Shown here: piece after piece, positions 16,358 to 25,733 of the stretch | How positions within the stretch are numbered: position 1 is the first letter of the stretch | Layout of the letters: each line of letters opens with the position of its first letter | Assembly (NCBI GenBank): GCA_023382795.1 | Contig: JAHDWT010000009.1 | Location: 1 to 36,702, forward strand | Reading direction: 5' to 3' | DNA: 36,702 bases | From: Candidatus Babelota bacterium | GTDB taxonomy: Bacteria; Babelota; Babeliae; Babelales; Vermiphilaceae | Notes under the pieces: model-generated | What the model saw: only the letters and a program-made list of their open reading frames with translations | Told to the model about the DNA's origin: nothing | The model's database searches: none | Position numbers and translations under genes: made by a program

Positions 16358-16999
16358 ATGAAGCACCTCACGATTATTTTTCTTGCCGCGCTCGGCATTC
16401 TTTTTCTGGCAAATTGGGGAACTCCAGAATCAAATTCTGATGAACCCAGGAAAAATTCCCTCAATTTCTATGGAAACCTTGAAACTTGGCAAGGACAAAC
16501 GTACGAAGTCGAAAATATTTCACTCGACCATCGCATAAAAAAAATTGAGATGTATGAAAAACCTATTCCCACTCAACATGCATCGCCATCTTCTACTACT
16601 CCTCAAGAAGAAACCGTGCTTGGCGTAAACCCAATCACCAATTTTACCAAGGTTTATATTGATCTTGCAGAAATTAAATCTCTCGAAATCCCCGATCCTG
16701 AAAAAATGTGGATCTATCACAAAAAACGTGGGCAAAGAGAGCTTATCTTCCTGGAAATCGTTGTTACCAACAACGATTCTCAAGAAACGAAAAATACCTA
16801 CCTCATCGAAAATCGCAAGAAGCTTTATTGTGATCGCCGTATAGGCACTTCATTAGAAGAACGCGAAGTACCACTTATAGCAATCAAAAAATTGTCTGTC
16901 GAAGGCTATCGCCAGCGCGAACCAAGAAATGGTAGGCGTTCATACATGCGTGGTAATATGGCACCAATAGAGGCTCCCGCAGCATTGCCAGTCGCTTAG
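16358..16999 (+). CDS. Small exported or membrane-anchored protein of unknown function
   Basis: Not recognised. A 213-residue protein; the ATG at 16358 has AAAGGA 5-6 nt upstream, while the ATG at 16352 overlaps that site. Residues 1-20 are hydrophobic (MKHLTIIFLAALGILFLANW), a signal peptide or anchor. The remainder is hydrophilic and probably beta-rich. Residues about 155-185 (NTYLIENRKKLYCDRR) precede a basic arginine-rich tail ending in alanine/proline residues. Thioredoxin follows 69 nt downstream on the same strand. A perfect palindrome TCTTGCAAGA lies upstream at 16288-16297. Confidence 0.7.
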   Translation: MKHLTIIFLAALGILFLANWGTPESNSDEPRKNSLNFYGNLETWQGQTYEVENISLDHRIKKIEMYEKPIPTQHASPSSTTPQEETVLGVNPITNFTKVYIDLAEIKSLEIPDPEKMWIYHKKRGQRELIFLEIVVTNNDSQETKNTYLIENRKKLYCDRRIGTSLEEREVPLIAIKKLSVEGYRQREPRNGRRSYMRGNMAPIEAPAALPVA

Positions 17000-17068
17000 C
17001 TTTTTAAACTAATAGTGTTAAACTGTTCAAAAAAAGAACCCCACACTATCATTACACAAAGGATCTTT

Positions 17069-17386
17069 ATGGCTGTTTCAATTACTACTGCAAATTATGC
17101 TCAGGAAATTAGTAAATCAACACAACCAGTCATCCTCGATGTATACGCATCATGGTGTGGTCCTTGCCAAATGATGTCTCCTCTATTTGAAGAAGTAGAA
17201 AAAGAAATGCCAGCGTATAAGTTTGCAAAACTTAACGTCGATGATGCACGCGACTTGTCGATAAAATTCGGCGTAACTTCAGTACCAACCTTCTTGTTCA
17301 TTAAGGGTGGAACTATCGTGGCCCGTGAAACTGGTTACATGGACAAAGAAAGTCTCAAGAAAACTATCCAAAAACATCTCGGATAA
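17069..17386 (+). CDS. trxA: Thioredoxin
   Basis: A 105-residue thioredoxin, the standard length. The active site WCGPC has Cys30 and Cys33, and the cis-proline motif SVPTF is conserved. Thioredoxin reduces protein disulfides in the cytoplasm and is recharged by thioredoxin reductase, which is not in this window. The ATG at 17069 has AAAGGA at a good distance. The frame is open from 17015, but those residues are not thioredoxin-like. No signal peptide is present. A strong intrinsic terminator follows. Confidence 0.96.
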   Translation: MAVSITTANYAQEISKSTQPVILDVYASWCGPCQMMSPLFEEVEKEMPAYKFAKLNVDDARDLSIKFGVTSVPTFLFIKGGTIVARETGYMDKESLKKTIQKHLG

Positions 17387-17398
17387 TATAAAGTACAG

Positions 17399-17437
17399 AG
17401 GTGGGCATACACATTTTGTGTATGCCCACCTTTTTTT
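17399..17437 (+). terminator. Intrinsic terminator of trxA
   Basis: A 15-bp perfect stem (17399-17413 with 17417-17431), 3-nt loop and seven T (17431-17437). It lies between trxA and the convergent cysS and probably ends trxA transcription. Confidence 0.9.
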
Positions 17438-17460
17438 CTGTAGTATACAGATCTATTGAT

Positions 17461-18792
17461 CTACACTTTTTTATCCTGCCCCTCATAGCCAAGTGCACGA
17501 AGTTGATCGCGTAGTGCATCAGCCCTCTTCCAATCTCTTTCCTTGCGAGCTTGTTCGCGTTCTTGTATCAATTTTTGCATCTCTTGCGTAAGCTCAACTT
17601 CTTTTTCAGGCAAGGGATCAAGAGGCAAACCAAATACATCTTGTAACACAAATTTAATATGTGCAGCATGTTCTGGATTTTGTTCTATCTCAGATAAATG
17701 CTCAAAAATTACACCTAGAGCTCCTGGCAGGTTAAAATCATCACATAAAAAATCAAGCAATTTTTTACCAACGCTCCATGTTCCTAAAACTTCATGCGTA
17801 ACCGGCTTTGCTCTAACAGAGCCAAACAAACGACTTAATCGCTGGTAAGTCTTGTGCAAACTTTCAATATCATCGAACGCAAAATCAAGTGGCGCACGAT
17901 AGTGATGAGAAAGAAAATAAAAGCGCAAGACCAGTGGATGCACCTTTTGATACACATCTCGTAGCGTAAAAAAATTACCCAAAGATTTCGACATTTTTTC
18001 TTTGTTAATCCGCACAAATGCATTATGAAGCCAATAGCGTGCAAACGGTGAGCCATACAACGATTCAGATTGCGCGATTTCATTTTCATGATGAGGAAAG
18101 ATAAGATCAGCACCACCACCATGAATGTCGATATGTTCTCCCAAATACCGGGCAGCAAGAGCTGAACATTCGATATGCCATCCCGGCCTTCCCCAGCCCC
18201 AAGGACTCTTGAAAAACGTTCCCTCCGCTTCGCCCTTCCACAAAGCAAAATCTAGCGGATCTTCCTTTTTTTCATTCACCTCAACTCGTGCTCCAACTCG
18301 CAGCTCATCTAATCGTTGTTTAGAAAGTTTTCCATATTCGGCAAACGTGTTGATTCTAAAATACACATCGCCATCAACCCAGTAGGCCTTGCCGGCATCA
18401 ATAAGCCCTTGCACAAAAGAAATAATGTCCGCAACATGATCAGTAACGCATGGCTCATAGGTCGGTTTTACGCAATTCAACAACTGGATATCTTCTTGAT
18501 ATGCCTGCATAAACCGTTCTGCAACTTCGCGATACCGTAATCCATCGTGTAACTCGCGTTGCGCACGAGCAATGAGCTTGTCATCGATATCAGTAAAATT
18601 ACGACATAACGTAACGTGGTACCCCAGAAACCGCAATACACGATACACAACATCAAAAGCCACCGCAGATCGTCCATGGCCGACATGCGAAAAATCATAC
18701 GGAGTGATACCACACACATACATGCGCACCTGAGTTTCATGCAATGGATTGAATAGCTCCTTGGCACCGGTTAAGGTATTTGTTAATTTCAT
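17461..18792 (-). CDS. cysS: Cysteine-tRNA ligase
   Basis: A 443-residue class I aminoacyl-tRNA synthetase charging tRNA-Cys, a little shorter than E. coli CysS (461). The family start MKLTNTLTGAKE fits the ATG at 18792 with GGTGGG just before it; the frame extends 10 codons further to 18822. YVCGITPYD carries the first zinc-binding cysteine. HVGHGR is the HIGH signature. HIECSALA and HGGGADLIFPHHENE carry the other zinc ligands. KMSKS is intact (KEKMSKSLGN). The C-terminal tail has the basic helix RKERDWKRADALRDQL typical of CysS. It is convergent with trxA. Confidence 0.97.
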   Translation of the reverse strand: MKLTNTLTGAKELFNPLHETQVRMYVCGITPYDFSHVGHGRSAVAFDVVYRVLRFLGYHVTLCRNFTDIDDKLIARAQRELHDGLRYREVAERFMQAYQEDIQLLNCVKPTYEPCVTDHVADIISFVQGLIDAGKAYWVDGDVYFRINTFAEYGKLSKQRLDELRVGARVEVNEKKEDPLDFALWKGEAEGTFFKSPWGWGRPGWHIECSALAARYLGEHIDIHGGGADLIFPHHENEIAQSESLYGSPFARYWLHNAFVRINKEKMSKSLGNFFTLRDVYQKVHPLVLRFYFLSHHYRAPLDFAFDDIESLHKTYQRLSRLFGSVRAKPVTHEVLGTWSVGKKLLDFLCDDFNLPGALGVIFEHLSEIEQNPEHAAHIKFVLQDVFGLPLDPLPEKEVELTQEMQKLIQEREQARKERDWKRADALRDQLRALGYEGQDKKV

Positions 18793-19054
18793 ATGCCCAC
18801 CAACTAAATTAACATGGTTCAACTTGTTCCTTCATGGTATCATGATCCACCGTACTCTACCAAGAATAAGCAATGGTTAATCAAAATCGCTAAGCATCTT
18901 CTGCGCGTTCACACCAGGCTTTAAATTGTTTCTCTTGACTGGCCAAAATTCAAAAAACAGATATCTTATTGGCTACTGCCTTGCGCTACACGTCCCTATT
19001 ACAGGCAACGCGCATCATAGTTAACCATACCATTCGATCTGTAGGAGCTTATAG

Positions 19055-21646
19055 ATGATACCAGTGATGAACCGTCGTACTGTATATACAGCGACTCTCT
19101 GCATTTCACTGTTTATCCCGGTAATGAAAGCAGAATTAGAACAGACTTCACCAAAACTTGGCGCTATTGAAACGGTGCGTCCAGAAGAAACTGACTATTA
19201 TAATAATGATGCCGAAGACATCGCGCTGATGGCGGAAGAAGAATTTCAGCGGCGCCAAGAAGACCCTCTCGATACTAACGATGAAACGCAAGAAGAATTT
19301 GAAAATGCTGTTGAAAATGCACACACTCCCCGCATCATACGCGACATTATCGTTGTCGGTAATAAACTCGTATCGAACGAAGCGATTCTTCATTATGTTC
19401 CTTACAAGCGAGGAGAAATTTTTGATCCACGCAAAGCAGGAAGCCTCATCCGTACTCTTTACGAAAACATAAAGCGATTTAAAAATATCCAAGTCTTAGG
19501 AGAACTGGTAGATGATGATGGCATCCGATTGTACTTAGTAGTTGAAGAAAAACCGACAATAAAAGAAATTGTATTCAAGGGCAACAACAGCCTTACTGAA
19601 AAAGAAATTAAAAAAAAGATTAATTTTGATATTCAAGCTATCGAAGAAGCGGAACTAAAACGCTACATCCTACAGCTTCAACGACTGTATCGCGACAAAA
19701 ATTTCCATCAGGCACAAATAACCAGCACCATTGAACTTGACGAACTCAATAGAGCACGTGTCATATTTACCATTCATGAAGGGCATAAAACATTAGTTAG
19801 CCAAATTCAATTCGCTGGCAACAAGCATATAAGCAGCAAAGAACTGCGTGGCATCCTGTATACGCGGGAAGACTGGCTTTTGGGGTTTCTTGACGGTGCC
19901 GGCAACTATCAACCAGAAAAATTGGAAGCTGACAAACATCTTGTCGAACAGTATTATCAAAATCACGGATTTCTTAAGGCAAAAGTTGTTGATGCAGATG
20001 TAATTCTTGATAAGGCTACCAATAAATTTTTACTCACCTTTCATATAGAAGAAGGTAATTGCTTTACCATTAGCGAAGTTACCTTAGATGGTAAAGGCAT
20101 ACTTAATGAAGAGTACCTATGCCATAATCTCCCTATTCAGGCAGGCGACCTTTATTCACGGGAAAAAATCGCCGATACCATAAAAACACTCGAAATGCTC
20201 TGGGGTAATCTCGGTTATATTTTTGCCCACATCGACCCATCAATTCTCCCGGACGAAGACACACAAACCGTCAAGGTGTCATTTGATGCAGATCCAGGAA
20301 ATAAAGTATTCCTTAACAAAATTACTATACTTGGTAATAAGAAAACTCGTGATCGTATTATTAGAAGACGACTACTTCTTGAAGAAGGATGCCTCATCTC
20401 CCACTTTGGCATGGAAGAATCAAAAAATCGTGTAGAAGCACTTGGTTATTTTGATGTACGTGACGGTGTTAACTGGAAAGTTCGTCGTCTGGATAGCGAG
20501 CATGCTGATCTTGATTTAGTGGTTAAAGAAATTAAAACAGGACATGCCAATATAAAATTAGGTTTTGGCGGTTCGGCAGTAAGCCTAAGTAATCCCGCTT
20601 CCGGTGCATCGATCAGCGCAGAGCTAAGTGATAGCAATCTCCTTGGCAGTGGCCTACAATTTACCTTCCAAGGCACCATCTCCAAAGAAGAACAGAGCAT
20701 CTTCTTTAATCTCACCGAACCTTGGCTTTTTGATAAACCAATTCTATCTGCCTTCGATCTTTATCATCGTCGACCAAGCTACGATGAATTCAAAAACACG
20801 GAACCGGTCAATGAACGCTTGACTGGCGGTGGACTCACGGTTGGTATCATTACGCCACTTCTTTTTGAAACACAGGTACTTGGAAAAATTGGCATCGACG
20901 CACTTGATTACGCAAAAAGACCTATTTCGCATATTCGTGATCGAGACATTGCAACCGTAAAAGCAAATCTCGAATATCAGCGTGTGCTTGACAAACTGTT
21001 TCAACCAGTAGACTTTATGTGGTTTTCTCTATTGCTTAGCCAGGACAAACGCAATAATCCTATGCACCCGTATCGTGGTATTCGCTGGACACTAGCATCA
21101 CGTATTGGATTACCATCACTCGGTAGTGACGTTGGATTTCATAAACTTGATCTCGACTTTCATTGGTGGACACCACTTATCGGTGTACATGATTTAATAC
21201 TCCATGCACACACCTATCTCGGTATCATCACAAGCTTTAAAAACAAAATTACTCCTTACCGAGAACTGTTCCACATCGGTGGGCCGGCAAGCGTGCGCGG
21301 CTTCTTATTCGGACAACTTAGCCCGCAATTTTTACAAGATTCTATTGGTGGCAAAAAGGCTTTTTTTGTAAATCTTGAACTTATCTTCCCGGTCACGGCA
21401 GACTTTAGTACAAAAGGTCTTGTGTTCTATGACGGTGGCTGTGGATGGGATAATCCTTATGCAGATGAAATATCCAAAGAATTTCTCCGGAACAATGGTT
21501 TTAACTATCGTCACGCGGTTGGAATCGGCGTCCGTCTCCTCAAACCAGCACCAGTACGTATCGATTGGGGATTCAAGCTCGATCGACGAAAAAAATTTAA
21601 AGAATCTGCACACGAAGTACACTTCAGCATGTCTTACGATTGGTAA
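19055..21646 (+). CDS. bamA: Outer-membrane protein assembly factor BamA (Omp85 family)
   Basis: An 863-residue protein inserting beta-barrel proteins into the outer membrane. GGAG lies 7 nt before the start. Residues 1-26 are a signal peptide ending VMKA, and a strongly acidic stretch follows to about 85. Five POTRA domains can be followed by their [IV]xx[IV]xxxGNxx starts: RDIIVVGNK (about 95), KEIVFKGNN (about 170), SQIQFAGNK (about 248), SEVTLDGKG (about 340) and NKITILGNK (about 420). The barrel follows from about 500, with the loop-6 motif VRGF near 750, and ends HFSMSYDW, an aromatic C-terminal beta signal. Its presence shows an outer membrane. The chaperone gene skp and lpxD, common neighbours, are absent here. 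Confidence 0.95.
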   Translation: MIPVMNRRTVYTATLCISLFIPVMKAELEQTSPKLGAIETVRPEETDYYNNDAEDIALMAEEEFQRRQEDPLDTNDETQEEFENAVENAHTPRIIRDIIVVGNKLVSNEAILHYVPYKRGEIFDPRKAGSLIRTLYENIKRFKNIQVLGELVDDDGIRLYLVVEEKPTIKEIVFKGNNSLTEKEIKKKINFDIQAIEEAELKRYILQLQRLYRDKNFHQAQITSTIELDELNRARVIFTIHEGHKTLVSQIQFAGNKHISSKELRGILYTREDWLLGFLDGAGNYQPEKLEADKHLVEQYYQNHGFLKAKVVDADVILDKATNKFLLTFHIEEGNCFTISEVTLDGKGILNEEYLCHNLPIQAGDLYSREKIADTIKTLEMLWGNLGYIFAHIDPSILPDEDTQTVKVSFDADPGNKVFLNKITILGNKKTRDRIIRRRLLLEEGCLISHFGMEESKNRVEALGYFDVRDGVNWKVRRLDSEHADLDLVVKEIKTGHANIKLGFGGSAVSLSNPASGASISAELSDSNLLGSGLQFTFQGTISKEEQSIFFNLTEPWLFDKPILSAFDLYHRRPSYDEFKNTEPVNERLTGGGLTVGIITPLLFETQVLGKIGIDALDYAKRPISHIRDRDIATVKANLEYQRVLDKLFQPVDFMWFSLLLSQDKRNNPMHPYRGIRWTLASRIGLPSLGSDVGFHKLDLDFHWWTPLIGVHDLILHAHTYLGIITSFKNKITPYRELFHIGGPASVRGFLFGQLSPQFLQDSIGGKKAFFVNLELIFPVTADFSTKGLVFYDGGCGWDNPYADEISKEFLRNNGFNYRHAVGIGVRLLKPAPVRIDWGFKLDRRKKFKESAHEVHFSMSYDW

Positions 21647-21652
21647 AGCTAA

Positions 21653-21685
21653 ACATAGGGCGATGCATAGTACATCGCCCTATGT
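21653..21685 (+). terminator. Hairpin after bamA
   Basis: A 13-bp perfect stem (21653-21665 with 21673-21685) and 7-nt loop in the 60-nt gap between bamA and the ftsL-like gene. It has no T run, so partial attenuation or mRNA-end stabilisation is likely and readthrough into the division genes is possible. Confidence 0.5.
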
Positions 21686-21706
21686 ACCTAAGGAAGGAAT
21701 AGCGTA

Positions 21707-21973
21707 ATGAATAGCAGAAATCTTTTGATGCTCTTTATTGGTATTCATCTCTGCTTTCCCATACTTCATATTCATAAACACAGTCAGGTCGTCAAATATT
21801 CCTATACAAAACAAAAGCTTGAACGAGAACTTGAGACCCTCAACAAAAAGCGTGAGCAATTGGTTTTACATCTTCACGAACTGAAAAGCCCGGACTCGAT
21901 ACGTCAATTTGCCAAAAACGATTTGGGTATGACTCACGTATCATTACAGCAAATAAAAAAATTAACTTCTTAA
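21707..21973 (+). CDS. FtsL-like bitopic division protein
   Basis: An 88-residue protein with one N-terminal membrane segment (about residues 5-21), a coiled coil (about 30-62, rich in Lys/Glu/Leu: KLERELETLNKKREQL) and a short C-terminal part with FAKNDLGMTHVS. This is the FtsL/DivIC layout. The RQFAKNDLGM segment resembles the conserved end of such proteins. It stands 14 nt before a transpeptidase gene, the usual ftsL-ftsI arrangement. AAGGA precedes the start. FtsL proteins bridge the FtsQB and FtsWI complexes in septal wall synthesis. The sequence is too short to exclude another septum-initiator type. Confidence 0.75.
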   Translation: MNSRNLLMLFIGIHLCFPILHIHKHSQVVKYSYTKQKLERELETLNKKREQLVLHLHELKSPDSIRQFAKNDLGMTHVSLQQIKKLTS

Positions 21974-21987
21974 CAAAAAGAAGAATC

Positions 21988-23643
21988 ATGCCAAGTATCA
22001 GTAAAAATCGATCACTCATTGTTTTTGCTGGGTTTATTTTTGTCTATCTTCTTATCGTACTCAATCTTTATTTCATACAAATTGTACATGGCACGTTTTA
22101 TCAAGACTTAAAGAACCGACAATACTTCATCACTGTCACCACCATGCCTGCACGCGCTCCAATTTTTGATCGTACGGGCGCTAGCTTGGCACTCAATAAA
22201 GAAAGTCTCGCAGCATTCATATTGCCCCGCGAGCTTGAGTCTCCGGAAACACTTTTACCATTTTTACAACATCACTTTCCCAAAGCATATGAACGTTTTG
22301 AACAGTACAAAAATCATCACTTTATGTATATACAACGACGGCTCTCTCCAGAACAACAAGCCGCTATAGAACTCGCAAACATAAAAGACATAAAATTTTT
22401 ACAAGAACCAAGCCGCTATTATCCTATGCCATCATTAGGTCAACTTATTGGCATCACTGACATCGACAATAAAGGTCTTTTTGGGTTAGAGATGCTTTTT
22501 AACGAGCAACTTGCAGGAGAGCCAACTACTGTAACTCTTGCACGTGATGCGCGATCAAGTAAATTTTATTTCCACAAAGAAACTACGATGACCGGAAGAA
22601 AACCTGAACCTATTCAGCTTACCATCGATGGCACATTGCAATATCTCGTGCATCATGAACTCCAAAACGCCGTAACTCAGTGGCAGGCCAAAGGAGGATC
22701 TGCGATTGTTCTTGATCCACAAACCGGAGAGATTTTAGCCGTGGCGAATGTCCCAGATTTCGATCCAAATAAACCAGATTCAATAGACATGGAATATGCC
22801 AACAACAGTGCCATTATTGATACGTATGAACTCGGTTCGGTCATAAAAACCTTTGCAGCACTTGCCGCACTTGAAGAAGGCGCAACCACACCTGATGAAA
22901 TTATTGATTGCAAAAATACACGTTCAACCTATATAGATGGTCGTAAAATAAATACCGTGTATCCCGGCGGGAAGCTAACCTTTAGCCAAGTAATAGAACA
23001 GTCAAACAATATTGGCATTGCACAGGTCACCAAGCGCCTTGGAACAAAACTTTACGATCATTATCTACGTCTTGGCTTCGGGCAAAAAACACATATTCCG
23101 TTTCCTGGCGAGCAAAAAGGTTTTGTAAATCATCCTTCTCAGTGGTCAAAACAATCTCTTTTTTCCCTCTCGTATGGCTATGAGATACGCTGTTCGCTCA
23201 TACAACTTGCACGAGCGTTTTGCATTATTGCTCGCAACGGCCAAGACATTCAATTGCACTTGATACATGCAACAACACTACTTACCCCAACCGTTAACGA
23301 TACTCGCTTATATCAGCCTGAAACGATCGAAACGCTCAAAAAAATGCTCGAAGCCGCTGCAAAAAAACGTCGACGACGCGCATCCCCCCTTGATGCTTAT
23401 CGTATCATGAGTAAAACTGGAACAGCAAATATCCTTGTCGATGGCGAATATAATCCTGATCGAAATTTGTACACGTGTGCTGGTATCATCGAATCTTTAT
23501 CATCAACGAAACAGCCTTATCAACGCGTTATTGTCGTTCTTATCAAAGAAGTTCCACGGAAAAATATGTATGCCGCCACCGTTGCCGCTCCATTATTTGA
23601 TATCATTGCGGAAAAAGTAGTAATCCATGATAAAGCTCTATAA
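21988..23643 (+). CDS. ftsI: Division-type penicillin-binding protein (FtsI/PBP transpeptidase)
   Basis: A 551-residue class B penicillin-binding protein with an N-terminal membrane anchor (about residues 9-30). A dimerisation/pedestal region starts at MPARAPIFDRTGASLA. The transpeptidase domain has all three motifs: S284-V-I-K287 (SxxK), S339-N-N (SxN) and K476-T-G (KTG). It cross-links septal peptidoglycan in the periplasm. It is 14 nt downstream of the ftsL-like gene and 14 nt upstream of the aldolase, so these are probably cotranscribed. The length matches FtsI (about 550-590). Spo-type or elongation PBPs cannot be fully excluded, but the ftsL-like neighbour supports FtsI. Confidence 0.9.
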   Translation: MPSISKNRSLIVFAGFIFVYLLIVLNLYFIQIVHGTFYQDLKNRQYFITVTTMPARAPIFDRTGASLALNKESLAAFILPRELESPETLLPFLQHHFPKAYERFEQYKNHHFMYIQRRLSPEQQAAIELANIKDIKFLQEPSRYYPMPSLGQLIGITDIDNKGLFGLEMLFNEQLAGEPTTVTLARDARSSKFYFHKETTMTGRKPEPIQLTIDGTLQYLVHHELQNAVTQWQAKGGSAIVLDPQTGEILAVANVPDFDPNKPDSIDMEYANNSAIIDTYELGSVIKTFAALAALEEGATTPDEIIDCKNTRSTYIDGRKINTVYPGGKLTFSQVIEQSNNIGIAQVTKRLGTKLYDHYLRLGFGQKTHIPFPGEQKGFVNHPSQWSKQSLFSLSYGYEIRCSLIQLARAFCIIARNGQDIQLHLIHATTLLTPTVNDTRLYQPETIETLKKMLEAAAKKRRRRASPLDAYRIMSKTGTANILVDGEYNPDRNLYTCAGIIESLSSTKQPYQRVIVVLIKEVPRKNMYAATVAAPLFDIIAEKVVIHDKAL

Positions 23644-23657
23644 AAAGGATCTCCACC

Positions 23658-24581
23658 ATGAACATACCGGCAGATATACCACGCACCTATCATGATGAAT
23701 TTGCAGCCAACTACCAAGCAATCACACAAAAAAAAGATCGATTACTCCTTTTTGCAGGTGATCAAAAAATAGAACATCTAAACGAAAATTTTTATGGGCA
23801 ATCCATTCATCCAGATGCCAGTCATCCAAAACATCTCTTTGAAATCGCCCATCACGCGCATGTCGGAGCCTTTGCCACACAACTTGGCCTTGTTGCGCGA
23901 TGGGGAGCCGATTACCCTTCTATCAACTACATTATCAAATTGAATAGCAAAACAAACATTATACCCCACACGGCACATGATCCCATAAGCACACAGCTAT
24001 GGAGCGTCGACGATGTGCTAACGTTTAAAAAAAATACACAGCTACCTATTCGTGGCATTGGCTACACCGTCTATCTAGGAAGTATCTACGAAGATCGTAT
24101 GCTTCATGAAGCAGCTCAAGCAGTGTATCAAGCACATTTACATGGATTAGTCGCCATTCTCTGGATGTATCCACGTGGTCACTATGTAGATGAGCATAAA
24201 AAAGATGACTACCTTGCTGGCGCTACAGGTGTTGCAGCGTCACTAGGAGCAGATTTTGTAAAAATAAATCCACCACAAACAACATCACTGCAGCAACAAA
24301 AAGCACTTCTGAATCGTGCCGTACAAGCTGCAGGAAATACCAAAGTTATCTGCTCAGGTGGTCCACGCGTACCCCACAAAGAATTTTTAACACGTGTTCA
24401 TCACCAAGTATATGAAGGCCTCATCGCGGGGAGCGCAATTGGACGTAATATCTATCAACAATCGCTACCTGAAGCAATCGCTTTTGCACGTGCTCTACGT
24501 GCGCTCATCATCGAACAAGCGTCGGTGTCAGAAGCATTAGCGATTGCTCAACACTATGAGCACGATCAACGCCCTGTGTAA
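23658..24581 (+). CDS. Class I fructose-bisphosphate aldolase (DhnA/FbaB type)
   Basis: A 307-residue TIM-barrel aldolase of the DhnA/DeoC superfamily, which cleaves fructose 1,6-bisphosphate to triose phosphates through a lysine Schiff base. The N-terminal segment LLLFAGDQKIEH matches the FbaB/DhnA start, and ADFVKINPP carries the likely Schiff-base lysine. VICSGGPRV and EGLIAGSAIGRNIYQ are the phosphate-binding loops. AAAAGGA precedes the start. It follows ftsI by 14 nt. A related activity (for example LsrF-like) cannot be excluded by sequence alone, but a glycolytic role is most likely. Confidence 0.85.
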   Translation: MNIPADIPRTYHDEFAANYQAITQKKDRLLLFAGDQKIEHLNENFYGQSIHPDASHPKHLFEIAHHAHVGAFATQLGLVARWGADYPSINYIIKLNSKTNIIPHTAHDPISTQLWSVDDVLTFKKNTQLPIRGIGYTVYLGSIYEDRMLHEAAQAVYQAHLHGLVAILWMYPRGHYVDEHKKDDYLAGATGVAASLGADFVKINPPQTTSLQQQKALLNRAVQAAGNTKVICSGGPRVPHKEFLTRVHHQVYEGLIAGSAIGRNIYQQSLPEAIAFARALRALIIEQASVSEALAIAQHYEHDQRPV

Positions 24582-24657
24582 AACTCTTGACATAATCGAT
24601 CTGAACGAATCATCCTAAAACCAACTCGCTAGACCCAGAATTAGTAGGACGCCGATT

Positions 24658-25722
24658 ATGCTGACTTGGACACAGTATTGTAACCCAAGAAATTTCATCC
24701 ACATTCGCTACCAGCTCTCCTTTATTCTTATCAACATAGTCATAAGCGGAGCGCTCATGTATTATCCCAATACATTTTTTTCAACCGCTGATCCCGAAGC
24801 AAAAGTCTATCCGCTTACCCCAGAAGCTGCGCGAATTATTGGCATAACATCACGAAGCATCATCGTTGAAACAGGCATGTACCTAGAGGATTTTCATACC
24901 TTTAATCTTACCGATAATGAATTCGTTATTACTGCAGCAGTATGGTTTAAGTTTGATCCTGCTGTTATTTCCCTTGAAACTATAGGACAATTTTCCTTTG
25001 ACCGAGGTGAAATACTCAGCAAATCACCACCGAACACCAAATTTATAGACAAGCTTCTTTTCGTAGAATATCGCGTTAAATTACGTTTTATATCACCTCT
25101 GACACATCGTCTTTTTCCGGTTGAAGATCATCGCATTCACATAACACTTACTAACAAAGAGGTCTCGCCACGAGAGCTCGTATTTACTGCTTCAGAATCA
25201 GGTTTTACTCTGTCACCCGATATTGTTATTGCCGGATGGGATAAAGTCAGGCGATCAGTTGTAACCGGATATACCCAAACACAACTGGAACGCAATGATC
25301 CGAAAACAATCGCATACTATCCAGTCGCGGTCTTTGCCTTAGATTTTGTGCGATCTGGACTGCGACAAATATTTGTGCTGTCTCTTCCCTTGTTCCTTAT
25401 CTTCTTCCTCGGCATTGTCACACTATCACTCGATCCGAGTAAATTTGCTACCTTACGCATCAGTATATCCATCGCAAATCTAACCGCGCTCATCGGATAT
25501 CGCTTTATCATTGAAAATATGTCACCAAAAGCTGGTTATTTCTTGCTCAGCGACCATATTTTCAATCTTTTTTTCGCGCTCACGTTTGTCATATTTTTTT
25601 TCCATATAGCAACCATTAAACAAGCTTCAGAATTCATCCGAGGCTTATTAGTAGCCGCACTCCACATGATATTTCTCGCAAGTTGGTATTACCTTCTTGT
25701 TATTTGGGTGCAACATAATTAA
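24658..25722 (+). CDS. Probable pentameric ligand-gated ion channel (Cys-loop superfamily) homologue
   Basis: A 354-residue membrane protein. Residues about 19-37 are a hydrophobic signal or anchor. The extracytoplasmic region 40-235 is beta-rich and contains the Pro-loop-like segment RLFPVEDHRIHI (151-162), where pLGICs have Y/F-P-F-D-x-Q, followed by an IAGW strand (191-194). Four C-terminal helices follow. M1 is about 236-258 with the family proline (P244). M2 is about 263-286, starting LRISISIANLTAL. An M2-M3 loop NMSP (287-290) leads to D299. M3 is about 297-320 and M4 about 325-350. The helix spacing and motifs match bacterial ELIC/GLIC-type channels, which also lack the disulfide of the animal Cys-loop. 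The next gene (11 nt away) encodes periplasmic ligand-binding domains. The assignment rests on pattern recognition; a structure-based comparison would be decisive. Confidence 0.65.
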   Translation: MLTWTQYCNPRNFIHIRYQLSFILINIVISGALMYYPNTFFSTADPEAKVYPLTPEAARIIGITSRSIIVETGMYLEDFHTFNLTDNEFVITAAVWFKFDPAVISLETIGQFSFDRGEILSKSPPNTKFIDKLLFVEYRVKLRFISPLTHRLFPVEDHRIHITLTNKEVSPRELVFTASESGFTLSPDIVIAGWDKVRRSVVTGYTQTQLERNDPKTIAYYPVAVFALDFVRSGLRQIFVLSLPLFLIFFLGIVTLSLDPSKFATLRISISIANLTALIGYRFIIENMSPKAGYFLLSDHIFNLFFALTFVIFFFHIATIKQASEFIRGLLVAALHMIFLASWYYLLVIWVQHN

Positions 25723-25733
25723 AGGAATCAATC

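Noticed and set aside
24658-25722. Alternative reading of the channel-like gene as an ordinary multi-pass transporter
   Set aside because: Only four closely packed C-terminal helices and a large beta-rich exported domain are present, which does not fit common transporter families.
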